This document shows, one piece after another, positions 14,227 to 22,600 of a stretch of DNA of 25,156 nt. The stretch comes from Scatosoma sp964504025 (GTDB taxonomy: Bacteria; Bacillota; Clostridia; Christensenellales; Borkfalkiaceae). How positions within the stretch are numbered: the stretch's first letter is position 1; each line of letters starts with the position of its first letter. The translations under genes and the position numbers were made by a program. The stretch spans positions 1 through 25,156 of the forward strand of contig CAZDCO010000021.1 of NCBI GenBank assembly GCA_964504025.1, written 5' to 3'. Below the pieces are notes generated by a model. That model was not told where the DNA came from, ran no database searches, and saw nothing but the letters and a program-made list of their open reading frames with translations.

Positions 14227-15996
14227 ATGATTTTCGGAAAATATATCAACAAGTATTATCTAAAATACCTGCCGCTGTTTTTGATCGGGTTGCTCGCGCT
14301 CGCCACCGTAGATGCCGCGCAGCTGAAAATTCCCGAACTGTATAAGTATCTAATCAACGGCGTCAACACGGGCATCGTAGAAATCGACGGGAGCGCGCAC
14401 ACCTTCGACTTCCCCTTCGTGCTCGAATATATTTGCGAACCGATGATGTGGATTATCGCGGCGATGATCGTTTGCCGTTTCACGTGGCGCATTTGCTTCT
14501 TCGGCGCGGGAATCCGCACCGAAACGGACTTGCGGTTGCGTATGTTCGATCACGCGAAAAACCTCTCCCAACCCTATTATCAGGTGAACAAAGTGGGCAA
14601 TTTGATGTCGCTGTTCACCAACGATATCGACACCGTGCAAGAATGTGTCGGTTGGGGCACGATGATGTTGGCGGACGCGCTGTTCTTGGGCGGTTTATCC
14701 ATCGTTAAAATGTGGAATATGCACGGGCTGTTGACGCTGTTCGCGTTGATCCCCATGGCGTGCATGCTCGGCGTTTCCCTCGTCGTCGGTAAATACATGA
14801 CGAAGAAATGGGACGTACGCCAACAAGCGTTCTCCAACCTGTCCGACTTCTCGCAGGAAAGCTTTTCGGGCATCGCCGTCATCAAGGCGTTCGTCAAAGA
14901 AGCGAAAGAGTTGTGGGCGTTCAAAAAACTCAACGACGAAAACGAAGTCGTCAACGTGGAATACACCAGGTGGTCCACTTTGTTGCGTATCTTCGTAACC
15001 CTCTTCGTCGAATCGGTCGTCTGTATCATTTTGGGCTTCGGCGGCTATCTCGTCTATAACCAAACGCTCGACGCAGGCGAATTGATGGAGTTCATCGGCT
15101 ACTTTAACTCGATCGTGTGGCCGATCACGGCAATTTCCGAACTGATCGAAATGTCCTCTCGCGGCAAGGCGTCCTTAAAGCGTATCAGCGAGTTGCTCGA
15201 CGCCAAGCAAGAAGTGGTCGATCTCCCCGAAGCGGTCGAAATCGACGGCGTGCAAGGCAAAATCGAATATCGCGATCTCACCTTCCGCCATTCCACGGGC
15301 GACTTCGACGCGCTCTCCGACGTATCGTTCACCGTCAACGCAGGGGAAAGCGTGGGCTTGATCGGCAAGACGGGTTCGGGCAAAACCACCCTCGTCGATC
15401 TCTTGATGAGAAATTATAACGTGCCGCGCGGACGGCTGTTCGTGGACGATCGCGACGTGAACGACGTAACGATCCGTTCCTTGCGTCAATATATCGCCTA
15501 CGTGCCGCAGGACAACTTCCTGTTCAGCGACACGATCGCGAACAATATCGCGTTCGCACGCGACGAGGCAGCCCTCGCCGACGTCGAACACGCGGCACAA
15601 CTCGCCGAAGTGAGCGATAACATCGAAGAGTTCACCGACAAGTACGACACGATGCTCGGCGAACGGGGCGTAACCGTATCGGGCGGACAAAAACAACGTA
15701 TCTCGATCGCGCGCGCCTTGATGAACGACGCGCCTATCCTCATCCTCGACGATTCTCTCTCCGCGGTAGACACGAAGACGGAACGCGCGCTGTTGCAAAA
15801 TTTGCGCACGGCGCGAGAGGGCAAAACGACGATCCTGATCGCCCATCGTATCTCGACGATCGAACAAATGGACAAGATCGTCTTCTTGGACGAAGGACGG
15901 GTACTCGCCGTAGGTACGCACGCGGAACTGTTACAAAACTGTCCCGAATATAAAACCATGGCGGAATTACAAAAATTAGAAGCGGAGAAGAATTGA
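14227..15996 (+). CDS. heterodimeric ABC exporter subunit with degenerate ATP site (BmrC/TM287-like)
   Basis: This 589-residue half-transporter has six membrane spans in about the first 320 residues and an ATPase domain after. Seen: Walker A GKTGSGKT (380-387), Q-loop VPQDNFLFSD, signature VSGGQKQRISIARAL, Walker B LILDDSLSAVD, and H-loop IAHRIST. The residue after the Walker B aspartate is D, not the catalytic E, as in the degenerate-site subunit of BmrCD, LmrCD and TM287/288. The partner follows one base downstream. Family members export drugs, lipids or peptides across the cytoplasmic membrane; the substrate here is unknown. AAGGAAGG precedes the ATG. No regulator gene is adjacent, but the promoter carries a tandem repeat. 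Confidence 0.92.
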   Translation: MIFGKYINKYYLKYLPLFLIGLLALATVDAAQLKIPELYKYLINGVNTGIVEIDGSAHTFDFPFVLEYICEPMMWIIAAMIVCRFTWRICFFGAGIRTETDLRLRMFDHAKNLSQPYYQVNKVGNLMSLFTNDIDTVQECVGWGTMMLADALFLGGLSIVKMWNMHGLLTLFALIPMACMLGVSLVVGKYMTKKWDVRQQAFSNLSDFSQESFSGIAVIKAFVKEAKELWAFKKLNDENEVVNVEYTRWSTLLRIFVTLFVESVVCIILGFGGYLVYNQTLDAGELMEFIGYFNSIVWPITAISELIEMSSRGKASLKRISELLDAKQEVVDLPEAVEIDGVQGKIEYRDLTFRHSTGDFDALSDVSFTVNAGESVGLIGKTGSGKTTLVDLLMRNYNVPRGRLFVDDRDVNDVTIRSLRQYIAYVPQDNFLFSDTIANNIAFARDEAALADVEHAAQLAEVSDNIEEFTDKYDTMLGERGVTVSGGQKQRISIARALMNDAPILILDDSLSAVDTKTERALLQNLRTAREGKTTILIAHRISTIEQMDKIVFLDEGRVLAVGTHAELLQNCPEYKTMAELQKLEAEKN

Positions 15997-15997
15997 T

Positions 15998-17917
15998 ATG
16001 ACTTTTTTTGAAACGTATTATCCGCTCATTATCATGGGCGCGATCTTGGGCGTATTCGCCCTGCTGTTTGCCGTTGCCTACGCGCTGATCAAGAACAAAA
16101 AGGAAGCCATCGGCTTTGAGAGAAATATCTCCGACAAGGAAATTATCCGCCGCCTGCTCGCCTACGCCAAACCGTATGGCAAGCAATTCGCGTTCGTCAT
16201 GCTCCTCATGGTCTTTTCGGTATCCTACGATATCGTTTCCCCCCTCCTGATCGGTCAAATTCAAGGTATGATCAAGGCGGAGTTCACCCTCCCCCACCTG
16301 TTCGCGTTGATCGCACTGTACGCGAGTATCCTCATCGTAACGTTGGTATGCTCGTACGTGCAAGCGATCACCCTCCAAAAAATCGGACAAAAGATCGTGT
16401 CGAATATCCGTATGGATCTCTTCGAGCATATCGAAACGCTGTCGCACGAACAACTTAACCATATCCCCGTCGGCAAGCTCGTTACGCGCGTAACCAACGA
16501 TACGAACGGCGTGTCCATGATGTTCACGAACATTATCGTCAACCTCGTCAAAAACTGCTTCGTCGTGTTGGGCGTGTTGATCGCTATGCTTTGCCTCAAC
16601 TATATGCTCACCCTGATGGTATTGTGCTTCGTGCCCTTTATCCTCTTCTTCACCGTCATCTTCCGTAAGTTCTCCCGTAGAGCGTACCGCAAGGTTAAAG
16701 ACGATACGACGGACGTAAACACCTTCCTTTCCGAAAACCTGTCGGGAATCAAAATTACGCAATTCTTCAACCGCGAAGAGAAAAAGTTGGACGAATTCCG
16801 TGCCAAGAACACCAAACTCGGCAAATCGAAGCACCAACAAATTTTCGTGTTCGGTATCTTCCGCCCGATGGTCTACATGCTGTATATCGTATCGGTGCTC
16901 GCCCTCTTCCTGCTCGGCGCAAAGGGCGCGATCGATAACGTGCCGATCATGGGACAAATCGTTACCAGCGAAGTGATCGTATCCTTCTATTTGTATATAT
17001 CCAAATTCTTCAACCCCATTCAAAGCCTCGCCGAACAATTCAACTGGTTGCAATCGGCGTTCGCTTCGGCGGAAAAAATCTTCACCGTCATGGATATGCA
17101 ACCGACCGTCGTCGACGAAGAGGACGCGATCGAATTGACGGACGTGCGCGGCGAAATCGAATTCAAAAACGTTTGGTTCGCGTACGAAAAGGAAGAATGG
17201 GTATTGAAAGACGTGTCGTTCAAAGTAGAAGCCAAGCAAACGGTAGCGTTCGTCGGCTCGACGGGCTCGGGAAAAACCACGATCCTCTCCCTCATTTGCC
17301 GCAATTACGACATTCAAAAGGGACAAATTTTGATCGACGGGATCGACATCAGGCATATCAAGATTGCCTCGCTTAGAAAACAGTTCGGACAAATGCTGCA
17401 AGACGTATTTTTGTTTTCGGGCACGATCCGCGACAATGTCGTGTTGCGCGAAGAGTCGATCACCGACGACGAAGTTTGGGAGGCTTGCCGCTACGTGAAC
17501 GCCGATTCGTTCATTTCCAAGCTGCATAACGGGTTAGAGTATGAAATTTTAGAGCGCGGCAACAACTTCTCCGCAGGACAGCGGCAACTGTTGTCCTTCG
17601 CTCGTACCGTCGTGCATAAACCGAAGGTAATGATCCTTGACGAAGCGACGGCGAATATCGATACGGAAACGGAAACGTTGATCCAAAACTCTTTGGAAAA
17701 AATGATGAATATCGGCACGATGTTGATCGTCGCGCACCGCCTGTCCACCGTGCAACACGCCGATAACATCATCGTCCTTTCCCACGGTCAAATCGTAGAA
17801 CAGGGCAACCATTTCGATCTTTTGAAACAACGGGGTAAATATTATACCCTCTATACCTTGCAACATCAAAAGGAAGCGTTGTTGAAGGGAGAAAGCACCG
17901 CCGTCGCCGAAGGCTGA
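15998..17917 (+). CDS. heterodimeric ABC exporter subunit with catalytic glutamate (BmrD/TM288-like)
   Basis: This 639-residue partner half-transporter has an extra N-terminal hydrophobic segment (PLIIMGAILGVFALLFAVAY) before the six-span core. ATPase motifs: Walker A GSTGSGKT (about 418-425), Q-loop MLQDVFLFSG, non-canonical signature FSAGQRQLLSFART, Walker B VMILDEATANID with the catalytic E, and H-loop VAHRLST. The pairing of a canonical signature on one subunit with catalytic E on the other gives one working and one degenerate ATP site, as in TM287/288-type exporters. The gene starts one base after the stop of the first subunit, and a shared terminator follows at 17935-17971. The substrate cannot be inferred from sequence. 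Confidence 0.92.
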   Translation: MTFFETYYPLIIMGAILGVFALLFAVAYALIKNKKEAIGFERNISDKEIIRRLLAYAKPYGKQFAFVMLLMVFSVSYDIVSPLLIGQIQGMIKAEFTLPHLFALIALYASILIVTLVCSYVQAITLQKIGQKIVSNIRMDLFEHIETLSHEQLNHIPVGKLVTRVTNDTNGVSMMFTNIIVNLVKNCFVVLGVLIAMLCLNYMLTLMVLCFVPFILFFTVIFRKFSRRAYRKVKDDTTDVNTFLSENLSGIKITQFFNREEKKLDEFRAKNTKLGKSKHQQIFVFGIFRPMVYMLYIVSVLALFLLGAKGAIDNVPIMGQIVTSEVIVSFYLYISKFFNPIQSLAEQFNWLQSAFASAEKIFTVMDMQPTVVDEEDAIELTDVRGEIEFKNVWFAYEKEEWVLKDVSFKVEAKQTVAFVGSTGSGKTTILSLICRNYDIQKGQILIDGIDIRHIKIASLRKQFGQMLQDVFLFSGTIRDNVVLREESITDDEVWEACRYVNADSFISKLHNGLEYEILERGNNFSAGQRQLLSFARTVVHKPKVMILDEATANIDTETETLIQNSLEKMMNIGTMLIVAHRLSTVQHADNIIVLSHGQIVEQGNHFDLLKQRGKYYTLYTLQHQKEALLKGESTAVAEG

Positions 17918-17934
17918 CGCCGAAAAACAAACCA

Positions 17935-17971
17935 ACGAAAAACGCCGCGAAGTTCGCGACGTTTTTTTCGT
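17935..17971. terminator. bidirectional Rho-independent terminator between exporter and phosphoesterase genes
   Basis: ACGAAAAACG, a C-A mismatch, CGCGA, a 3-base loop, then TCGCG and CGTTTTTTTCGT. The stem has T runs on both strands and sits 18 bases after the exporter stop and 22 bases after the phosphoesterase stop on the other strand, so it probably ends both converging transcripts. Confidence 0.85.
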
Positions 17972-17993
17972 TCGTATTCGGTTGTTCTTTCCG

Positions 17994-19937
17994 TTACGCT
18001 GCGTTCAGGTTCGTCAACGTCCACGGGTTTACGATCTCGCTGCTACTCGAACCGATTACTCTCTTCACCGTAACGCTCAGTTCGTTCGCCGTTACGCTAA
18101 TTTCCGCCCAAGCTTGCGTGGTTTGCATGCCTTCGAACGCGTAATCGTAATCTTCCTTCTTGAACTCCGTACCGCTATCCTTGTAGAACGCTCCACCCGA
18201 CGTACCCGCCGTACCGTTCATCAAATAGATAACGCCGTTCTTTTCGTATTTCGTTACGCAATGGTCGTGCCCTTGCAACACGAGATCGACGCCGTATTCT
18301 TCAAACAAGCTTTGAATTTGATTTCTCAAACCTTTGGCAATTTGGTTGCGGTTCGGGTTAGAACCCCACTTACCTGCCGAATAGAGCGGATTGTGCAACG
18401 AAACGATCGTCCAATTCAGCTCGCCGCTTTCCTCTTTCTCTTTCGCCGCCTGCAACTCTGCCTTTAACCAATTATATTGATCGGCAGGCAAATTGATAGG
18501 AGTTTCCGTAAAGTTGGCGTTCAACATGATAAAACGTACCTTGCCGTAGGTAAACGCGTAATAGATGCCGTAGCCTACGTTTTGTTTGGGCAGCTTATAA
18601 TGGAAGTGCTTATACGTTTCGCTCGAATTTCTCGCACTCTTGTAAGTAGCGTCGTGGTTACCGGCAACCGCCATCACGGGGATTTTGGAAAGGTATTTCG
18701 CGTTCGTGTGGAGCATTTCCGTCCACCAGCTTTCGTAACGAGAATATTCTACGACGTCGCCCGTATGTAACACAAACGAGCTCTCGCCCTTCAACACTTG
18801 TTCCAACACTGTGCCATACGGCGTACCCGAATTATTCTTCGTTTGCGAATCGCTCAAATGGGTAAAGGTGAACGATTCCGTGCGCGGATCGGTCGTCGTG
18901 ATCGTATACGTTTCCGGATTGTCGCCTACCGTGTCCACATAGCGGTCTCCTACGCAATAGGTATACGTCGTGCCCACCTTCCATTGTACGTCCACTTTGG
19001 AGATATAATAGGTAAAATTCGTATCGTCAGTAGTATCCTCCAACAACCTTCCCTGAGCGTACGAGGTGAACTCTTCCGAGAAGCCTTTGGCTTGTATCGC
19101 CGTCGCTTTGTCGAACGTATCGCCCTCGCAATAGTACAGCGTCGTACCGACAGATCGCTTAACGGTATTCCACGTGAAGCCGTAGGTCAAGCAAGTAGCG
19201 TTATTCACGGTCGTCAACTCGGTATCGTACATGGTAACGGAGAGCGAACGGGGCGCGTAGTCTGTTTTAACTTCCGCTTCATAGGTCGTCAACGTTTCCC
19301 CGACGGTGAACGTTTCCATCTTGGAGGAATCGGTTTCCGCCTGCTTTGCACCGCAGTTCGCGCAAGACTTTTGATACTTCGCTGGCGAGCCTGGCAAGGC
19401 TTCCTCGAGCAAATATTCGGGACGGGTATTTTCCGCCGTGAAGCTGTGTTGAAGTTTGGAAATCGTCAAAGACTCTTTCGTTACTTCCGTCAGCTTGCCG
19501 CCCGATCTGGTATAATATTTTTCGCACGTCGTGCAATAGTAGTGGATCTTCATACCTTCGGAATCGCAAGTCGCGTCTACCTTATCCGTCGCTTTGCCGT
19601 CCACCCAAGTGTGGTCGACCGTTTGCATGACTTTGCTTTCACGCACTTTCACGTACTCGCCGTCGATTATTTGCGCATACTGACCGCAAAGGGTACATTT
19701 GTAATGTTCTTCCCAGCCCGATTCGTCGCACTTCGCCGTTTTTGCGTCAAAGTGTTCGTACGAGTGGTGGCAAGTTTCCGGATCGACCGAAGAGCTACCG
19801 CTATCGTCCGTCGAGGTAGAGCCGCTGTTCGGGGGGTTACCGAGGGACGGGAAACCTTCAAACGAGCACCCGACGGCAAACGTACCCATAACGATTGCCA
19901 CGAGCGCGCTCGTGATTTTCATGAGAGATTTTTTCAT
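17994..19937 (-). CDS. secreted lipoprotein metallophosphoesterase (purple acid phosphatase-like) with three CxxC modules
   Basis: This 647-residue protein has a signal peptide with lipobox AVGC (C24), then an S/T/D/G linker (about 35-52). Residues 55-200 hold three similar modules with CxxC pairs at 81/84, 135/138 and 192/195, the first two preceded by single cysteines at 70 and 124 in a pattern like C-D-x-x-G...Y-x-C-T-x-C. A beta-rich N-terminal phosphatase-like region follows (about 210-350). The calcineurin-type catalytic domain then shows HLSDSQ (D363), GD (D394), GNHD (427-429), H515 and GHDH (557-559). It should be a cell-surface di-metal phosphoesterase acting on extracellular phosphate esters; the substrate is unknown. 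An AGGAGG site is 5 bases from the ATG. It is preceded by a multi-hairpin region, and transcribed toward the exporter terminator. Confidence 0.88.
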   Translation of the reverse strand: MKKSLMKITSALVAIVMGTFAVGCSFEGFPSLGNPPNSGSTSTDDSGSSSVDPETCHHSYEHFDAKTAKCDESGWEEHYKCTLCGQYAQIIDGEYVKVRESKVMQTVDHTWVDGKATDKVDATCDSEGMKIHYYCTTCEKYYTRSGGKLTEVTKESLTISKLQHSFTAENTRPEYLLEEALPGSPAKYQKSCANCGAKQAETDSSKMETFTVGETLTTYEAEVKTDYAPRSLSVTMYDTELTTVNNATCLTYGFTWNTVKRSVGTTLYYCEGDTFDKATAIQAKGFSEEFTSYAQGRLLEDTTDDTNFTYYISKVDVQWKVGTTYTYCVGDRYVDTVGDNPETYTITTTDPRTESFTFTHLSDSQTKNNSGTPYGTVLEQVLKGESSFVLHTGDVVEYSRYESWWTEMLHTNAKYLSKIPVMAVAGNHDATYKSARNSSETYKHFHYKLPKQNVGYGIYYAFTYGKVRFIMLNANFTETPINLPADQYNWLKAELQAAKEKEESGELNWTIVSLHNPLYSAGKWGSNPNRNQIAKGLRNQIQSLFEEYGVDLVLQGHDHCVTKYEKNGVIYLMNGTAGTSGGAFYKDSGTEFKKEDYDYAFEGMQTTQAWAEISVTANELSVTVKRVIGSSSSEIVNPWTLTNLNAA

Positions 19938-19966
19938 TTCTCCCTCCTTAAAAGATAATGTTTTTT

Positions 19967-20002
19967 ACCGTAATATACTGCGGAAGAGCAGTATATTACG
20001 GT
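19967..20002 (-). repeat. perfect 15-base inverted repeat in the phosphoesterase leader
   Basis: The arms ACCGTAATATACTGC and its exact complement are separated by 6 bases (19982-19987). It lies 30 bases upstream of the phosphoesterase ATG and would form a stable hairpin in its leader RNA. No T run follows, so it is not a normal terminator. It overlaps the next palindrome by two bases. Confidence 0.7.
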
Positions 20003-20023
20003 GTTACAATACCATTGTAACAC
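20001..20023 (-). promoter_or_regulatory. operator-like palindrome with extended -10 sequence
   Basis: GTGTTACAAT-ACC-ATTGTAACAC is a perfect 10-base palindrome with a 3-base centre. The minus strand carries TGTTACAAT, an extended -10 (TG-n-TACAAT) suitable for the phosphoesterase promoter, without a convincing -35. A palindrome over a -10 box is typical of a repressor site; a hairpin role within the cluster of three is the alternative. Confidence 0.5.
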
Positions 20024-20065
20024 ATTTTGCCCCGTTTTTCCATACAAAAACGGGGCAAAATGTGT
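20020..20065. repeat. perfect 20-base inverted repeat
   Basis: The 20-base arms at 20020-20039 and 20046-20065 contain CATTTTGCCCCGTTTTT and its complement, separated by CCATAC. The plus strand continues CGTTTTTTT, so it could terminate plus-strand transcripts, but there is no plus-strand gene to end. It shares four bases with the adjoining palindrome, so the two structures compete. Confidence 0.7.
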
Positions 20066-20095
20066 CGTTTTTTTAACATTTTCGCGTCGAAACGC

Positions 20096-20130
20096 AAGAG
20101 ATTGCCGCGCCTTTGGCTCGTAATGACAGG
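20096..20130 (-). repeat. REP-like short repeat relic
   Basis: The minus strand reads TGTCATTACGAGCC, then AAAGGCGCGG, then CAATCTCTT. This matches the TCATTGCGAG ... GGCAATCTC type of dispersed short repeat that I recognise from many bacterial genomes. Together with the hairpins at 19967-20065 it fills the intergenic space and suggests a non-coding mobile or repetitive element. Copy number in this genome cannot be judged from one window. Confidence 0.45.
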
Positions 20131-20157
20131 GTGCATGCTCCAAACAAAAAAATTATC

Positions 20158-20195
20158 GAAAAAACGAATTGTTTTGTTTTCATATACCGTTTTTC
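20158..20195 (-). terminator. possible weak terminator after the GH38 gene
   Basis: On the minus strand GAAAAACG (just after the stop) pairs with CGTTTTTTC across a loop of about 21 bases, followed by GATAATTTTTTT. The long loop and AT-rich stem make it weak, but it is in the right place. Confidence 0.35.
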
Positions 20196-20201
20196 TCGTT
20201 T

Positions 20202-22583
20202 TTAGCGCAACAAGTCGTCGCGGAGGGATATTCCCTCGTCCACGTCCACGCTGACGACGGCGTACGGCGGCACTCGAATTTCCTTTTTTCGTCCGGCCGC
20301 CTCCAAAACGAACGACTTTTCCTTTTCGACGGGGTTGAAAACACGCAACTCCGCGCGTCCGTCCTTCCACCGACAAACGGGCGTTACGACGGGCGAATCC
20401 GTCCGAACAAAAGTCTTCTTCCCCTCCGCACCGCCGATGGGAAATACGTTCAAGGCATACGGCGGTTGATTAAATTCTTCCGCCGCCGTCGCGATCGATT
20501 CCGCGTCGCCGCGCATAATGCGGAAACGGTAGGTGTACCGTCCGTTTTCTATCCTTGGCAAATACCTGTCCGTAGGATACAGCTCGCGTTCGCCGATCGG
20601 GTGTATGCAATAGCCCGCGCCGCGCAACAGCGTCATACGCAAATAGCCGTCCTGCGCGCTACCGCCGTACACGCCGTCGTTCAAGACGGCGAAAACGTCC
20701 CGTTCCGTCTTGACTCCTACCCACTTTTGAAAGGTAATCTCCCCCGCCGTCGGTTTCTCTTCCACGACGTACGGTCCGTCCCCCACGACGACGCCTTGCG
20801 GTACGGGAATATTCAATCGCACCAACTTGTTCTTTTCCGAATATTCCACCTGCGCTTCCACGTCGATATACGGTTGATTTTTATACTTCTTATACACCAT
20901 GGCGGCGCGAGTGCGCCCTGCGCCGTACAAACACTCTACCGCGGTATACACGTCGCCGTCCTCGACGGTATGGATCGGTTCGATCTCCCCGTCAAAACCG
21001 CAAAACGCCGCGCTTTCCGTTCTCGATAACAACGCGAGCGGACGAGAGTTTTTCCCCAAGCCCTGCAACTCGGCAGGACTCATGCCCCAAGGATCGGCGG
21101 TATCGTCCGCCACTTCCAAGCCGATCGGCGCGCGCAAGGGAGTATCTTGCAACCATTCTTCCAAACGACGGGGCGCGCGCTCGCGTTTTTCTACGGGACG
21201 GCGCTCCACGCGCACGGTGAACCGCGTTACGCCGAGCGGTTGCAGCCTTCCCTCGAACGCTACGCGCTTGCGCCAATCTAACGTCAGCGTAGATTCCTCT
21301 TTCACCGTTTGACAGGGCACGGGCGTTCCGTTCGCCTCGTACACGGTAGGCACGTATTGAAAATCTTCACTCCAATTTTGATCGGCGAGAGAGAACTCCG
21401 CCTCAATCACGGTACGCACTTCATACGGCGCGTAATTGAACACGAACACAGGGAATTCCCCCTCGCGCGCCCGTTCTTCGCCCAACGTCAAATACAAAAA
21501 TGCGGCGGAACGATACTCTTTCACCGTTCGCAGGCAGGCATGCAACGCTTCCATGCCGTCCGCCGAAGCGCTCTCGACCGTCGTACCGGGTAAAACGTCG
21601 TGGAATTGTGCCAACAGCAAATGCTTTTGCGCTTCTTTCCACGCTTGCGCGTCGAACGAGTAGCCGTTAAACGCCGCCACCGCGAGCATTTTTTCCGTAG
21701 CGTAGAACAAATTTTCCGTTTCCCGATGCGCCCGTTTCAAACGCATCATCGACGTATAACAACCGGGCATACACGTAACGAGCGAACGACGTACTTCGCC
21801 GCCGATACGGATCTCGTCCGAGAACAACCGCTCGGGCGTAGAGTGCACGAGCGGCAAACCGCTCTTTTGCAACTCCTCTATGTCGCGCAAGTCCTTTCTC
21901 GACGGACCGCCGCCGTGATTGCCCACTCCCCACAGGACGTAGTCGATCTCTTCCGCTTCCCGTTGCTCGTGCGATTGCGAGCCGAGCATACCCCGTTCGC
22001 CGCCCTGCATATACGCCGTAATTTTCTCTTTGGCAAGCCCCATCAACGTCGCGTACGACGAACTTTGCGATACGACGATCTCGCTACCGTCGGGAGATAC
22101 CCATTTGAAAAAGCGCGACGGGAAGGTAAATTGCGTGCTATTCGGACGGCATACGAGCATGCCGCGATAGCCGCACTTCTTCAAGATTTGCGGCAAGCCC
22201 ACGCTATACCCGAACGAATCGTAATTCGTCGCGACGAACGGACGAACGCCGAATTTTTCGTCGAAATACTCCCTGCCCGTTTCGATCTGACGCACGAAAC
22301 TTTCTCCGCACGGGAACAGACAGTCGGGCTGTAAATACCAACCGCCCGTAATTACCCACTTGCCCCGTTTGACGAGCGCGCGTATCCGCTCGAACAGTTG
22401 CGGCGCGTGCTTTTCAATCTCTTCGTACAAAAGCGATTCGCCGTGGCAAAAGACGTAATCGAACTCTTCGGCGAGATCCGCCGCGCTTTGAAAGGTAGCG
22501 ATCGCCGCGGATATACCCTCGTCCCACGTCCATTGCCAAATCGGATCGACGTGCGCGTTACAAATCAAATGCAATCTCTTCAT
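20202..22583 (-). CDS. glycoside hydrolase family 38 alpha-mannosidase-type enzyme
   Basis: This 793-residue protein begins MKRLHLICNAHVDPIWQW, the HxDxxW metal-binding start of GH38 (H11, D13). ATNYDSFGYSVGLPQIL carries the expected nucleophile aspartate D122, and GNHGGGPSRKD is the later metal-site motif. C-terminal beta domains follow to the end (VPPYAVVSVDVDEG). GH38 enzymes are zinc retaining alpha-mannosidases acting on mannosyl oligosaccharides. No signal peptide is present, so it is cytoplasmic and would act on imported mannosides. The ATG at 22583 follows AAAGGAGG; the open frame extends 65 codons upstream into the transporter gene but without a ribosome site. It lies 17 bases after the DMT transporter gene and is co-transcribed with it. 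Confidence 0.92.
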   Translation of the reverse strand: MKRLHLICNAHVDPIWQWTWDEGISAAIATFQSAADLAEEFDYVFCHGESLLYEEIEKHAPQLFERIRALVKRGKWVITGGWYLQPDCLFPCGESFVRQIETGREYFDEKFGVRPFVATNYDSFGYSVGLPQILKKCGYRGMLVCRPNSTQFTFPSRFFKWVSPDGSEIVVSQSSSYATLMGLAKEKITAYMQGGERGMLGSQSHEQREAEEIDYVLWGVGNHGGGPSRKDLRDIEELQKSGLPLVHSTPERLFSDEIRIGGEVRRSLVTCMPGCYTSMMRLKRAHRETENLFYATEKMLAVAAFNGYSFDAQAWKEAQKHLLLAQFHDVLPGTTVESASADGMEALHACLRTVKEYRSAAFLYLTLGEERAREGEFPVFVFNYAPYEVRTVIEAEFSLADQNWSEDFQYVPTVYEANGTPVPCQTVKEESTLTLDWRKRVAFEGRLQPLGVTRFTVRVERRPVEKRERAPRRLEEWLQDTPLRAPIGLEVADDTADPWGMSPAELQGLGKNSRPLALLSRTESAAFCGFDGEIEPIHTVEDGDVYTAVECLYGAGRTRAAMVYKKYKNQPYIDVEAQVEYSEKNKLVRLNIPVPQGVVVGDGPYVVEEKPTAGEITFQKWVGVKTERDVFAVLNDGVYGGSAQDGYLRMTLLRGAGYCIHPIGERELYPTDRYLPRIENGRYTYRFRIMRGDAESIATAAEEFNQPPYALNVFPIGGAEGKKTFVRTDSPVVTPVCRWKDGRAELRVFNPVEKEKSFVLEAAGRKKEIRVPPYAVVSVDVDEGISLRDDLLR

Positions 22584-22600
22584 AGCTTTCCTCCTTTCCT

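Noticed and set aside
15740..17527. Long minus-strand open frame of 595 codons
   Set aside because: It is antisense to the second exporter subunit and part of the first, with no recognisable domain. The plus-strand genes have complete ATPase motifs.
20020..20065. 20-base inverted repeat as terminator of the GH38 operon
   Set aside because: The T run is on the plus strand only; for the minus-strand transcript no T run follows the hairpin.
19934..20143. 69-codon minus-strand open frame before the phosphoesterase
   Set aside because: It is composed entirely of the hairpins and the REP-like repeat; its sequence (CHYEPKARQSLAF) is a translation of that repeat and it lacks a ribosome site.
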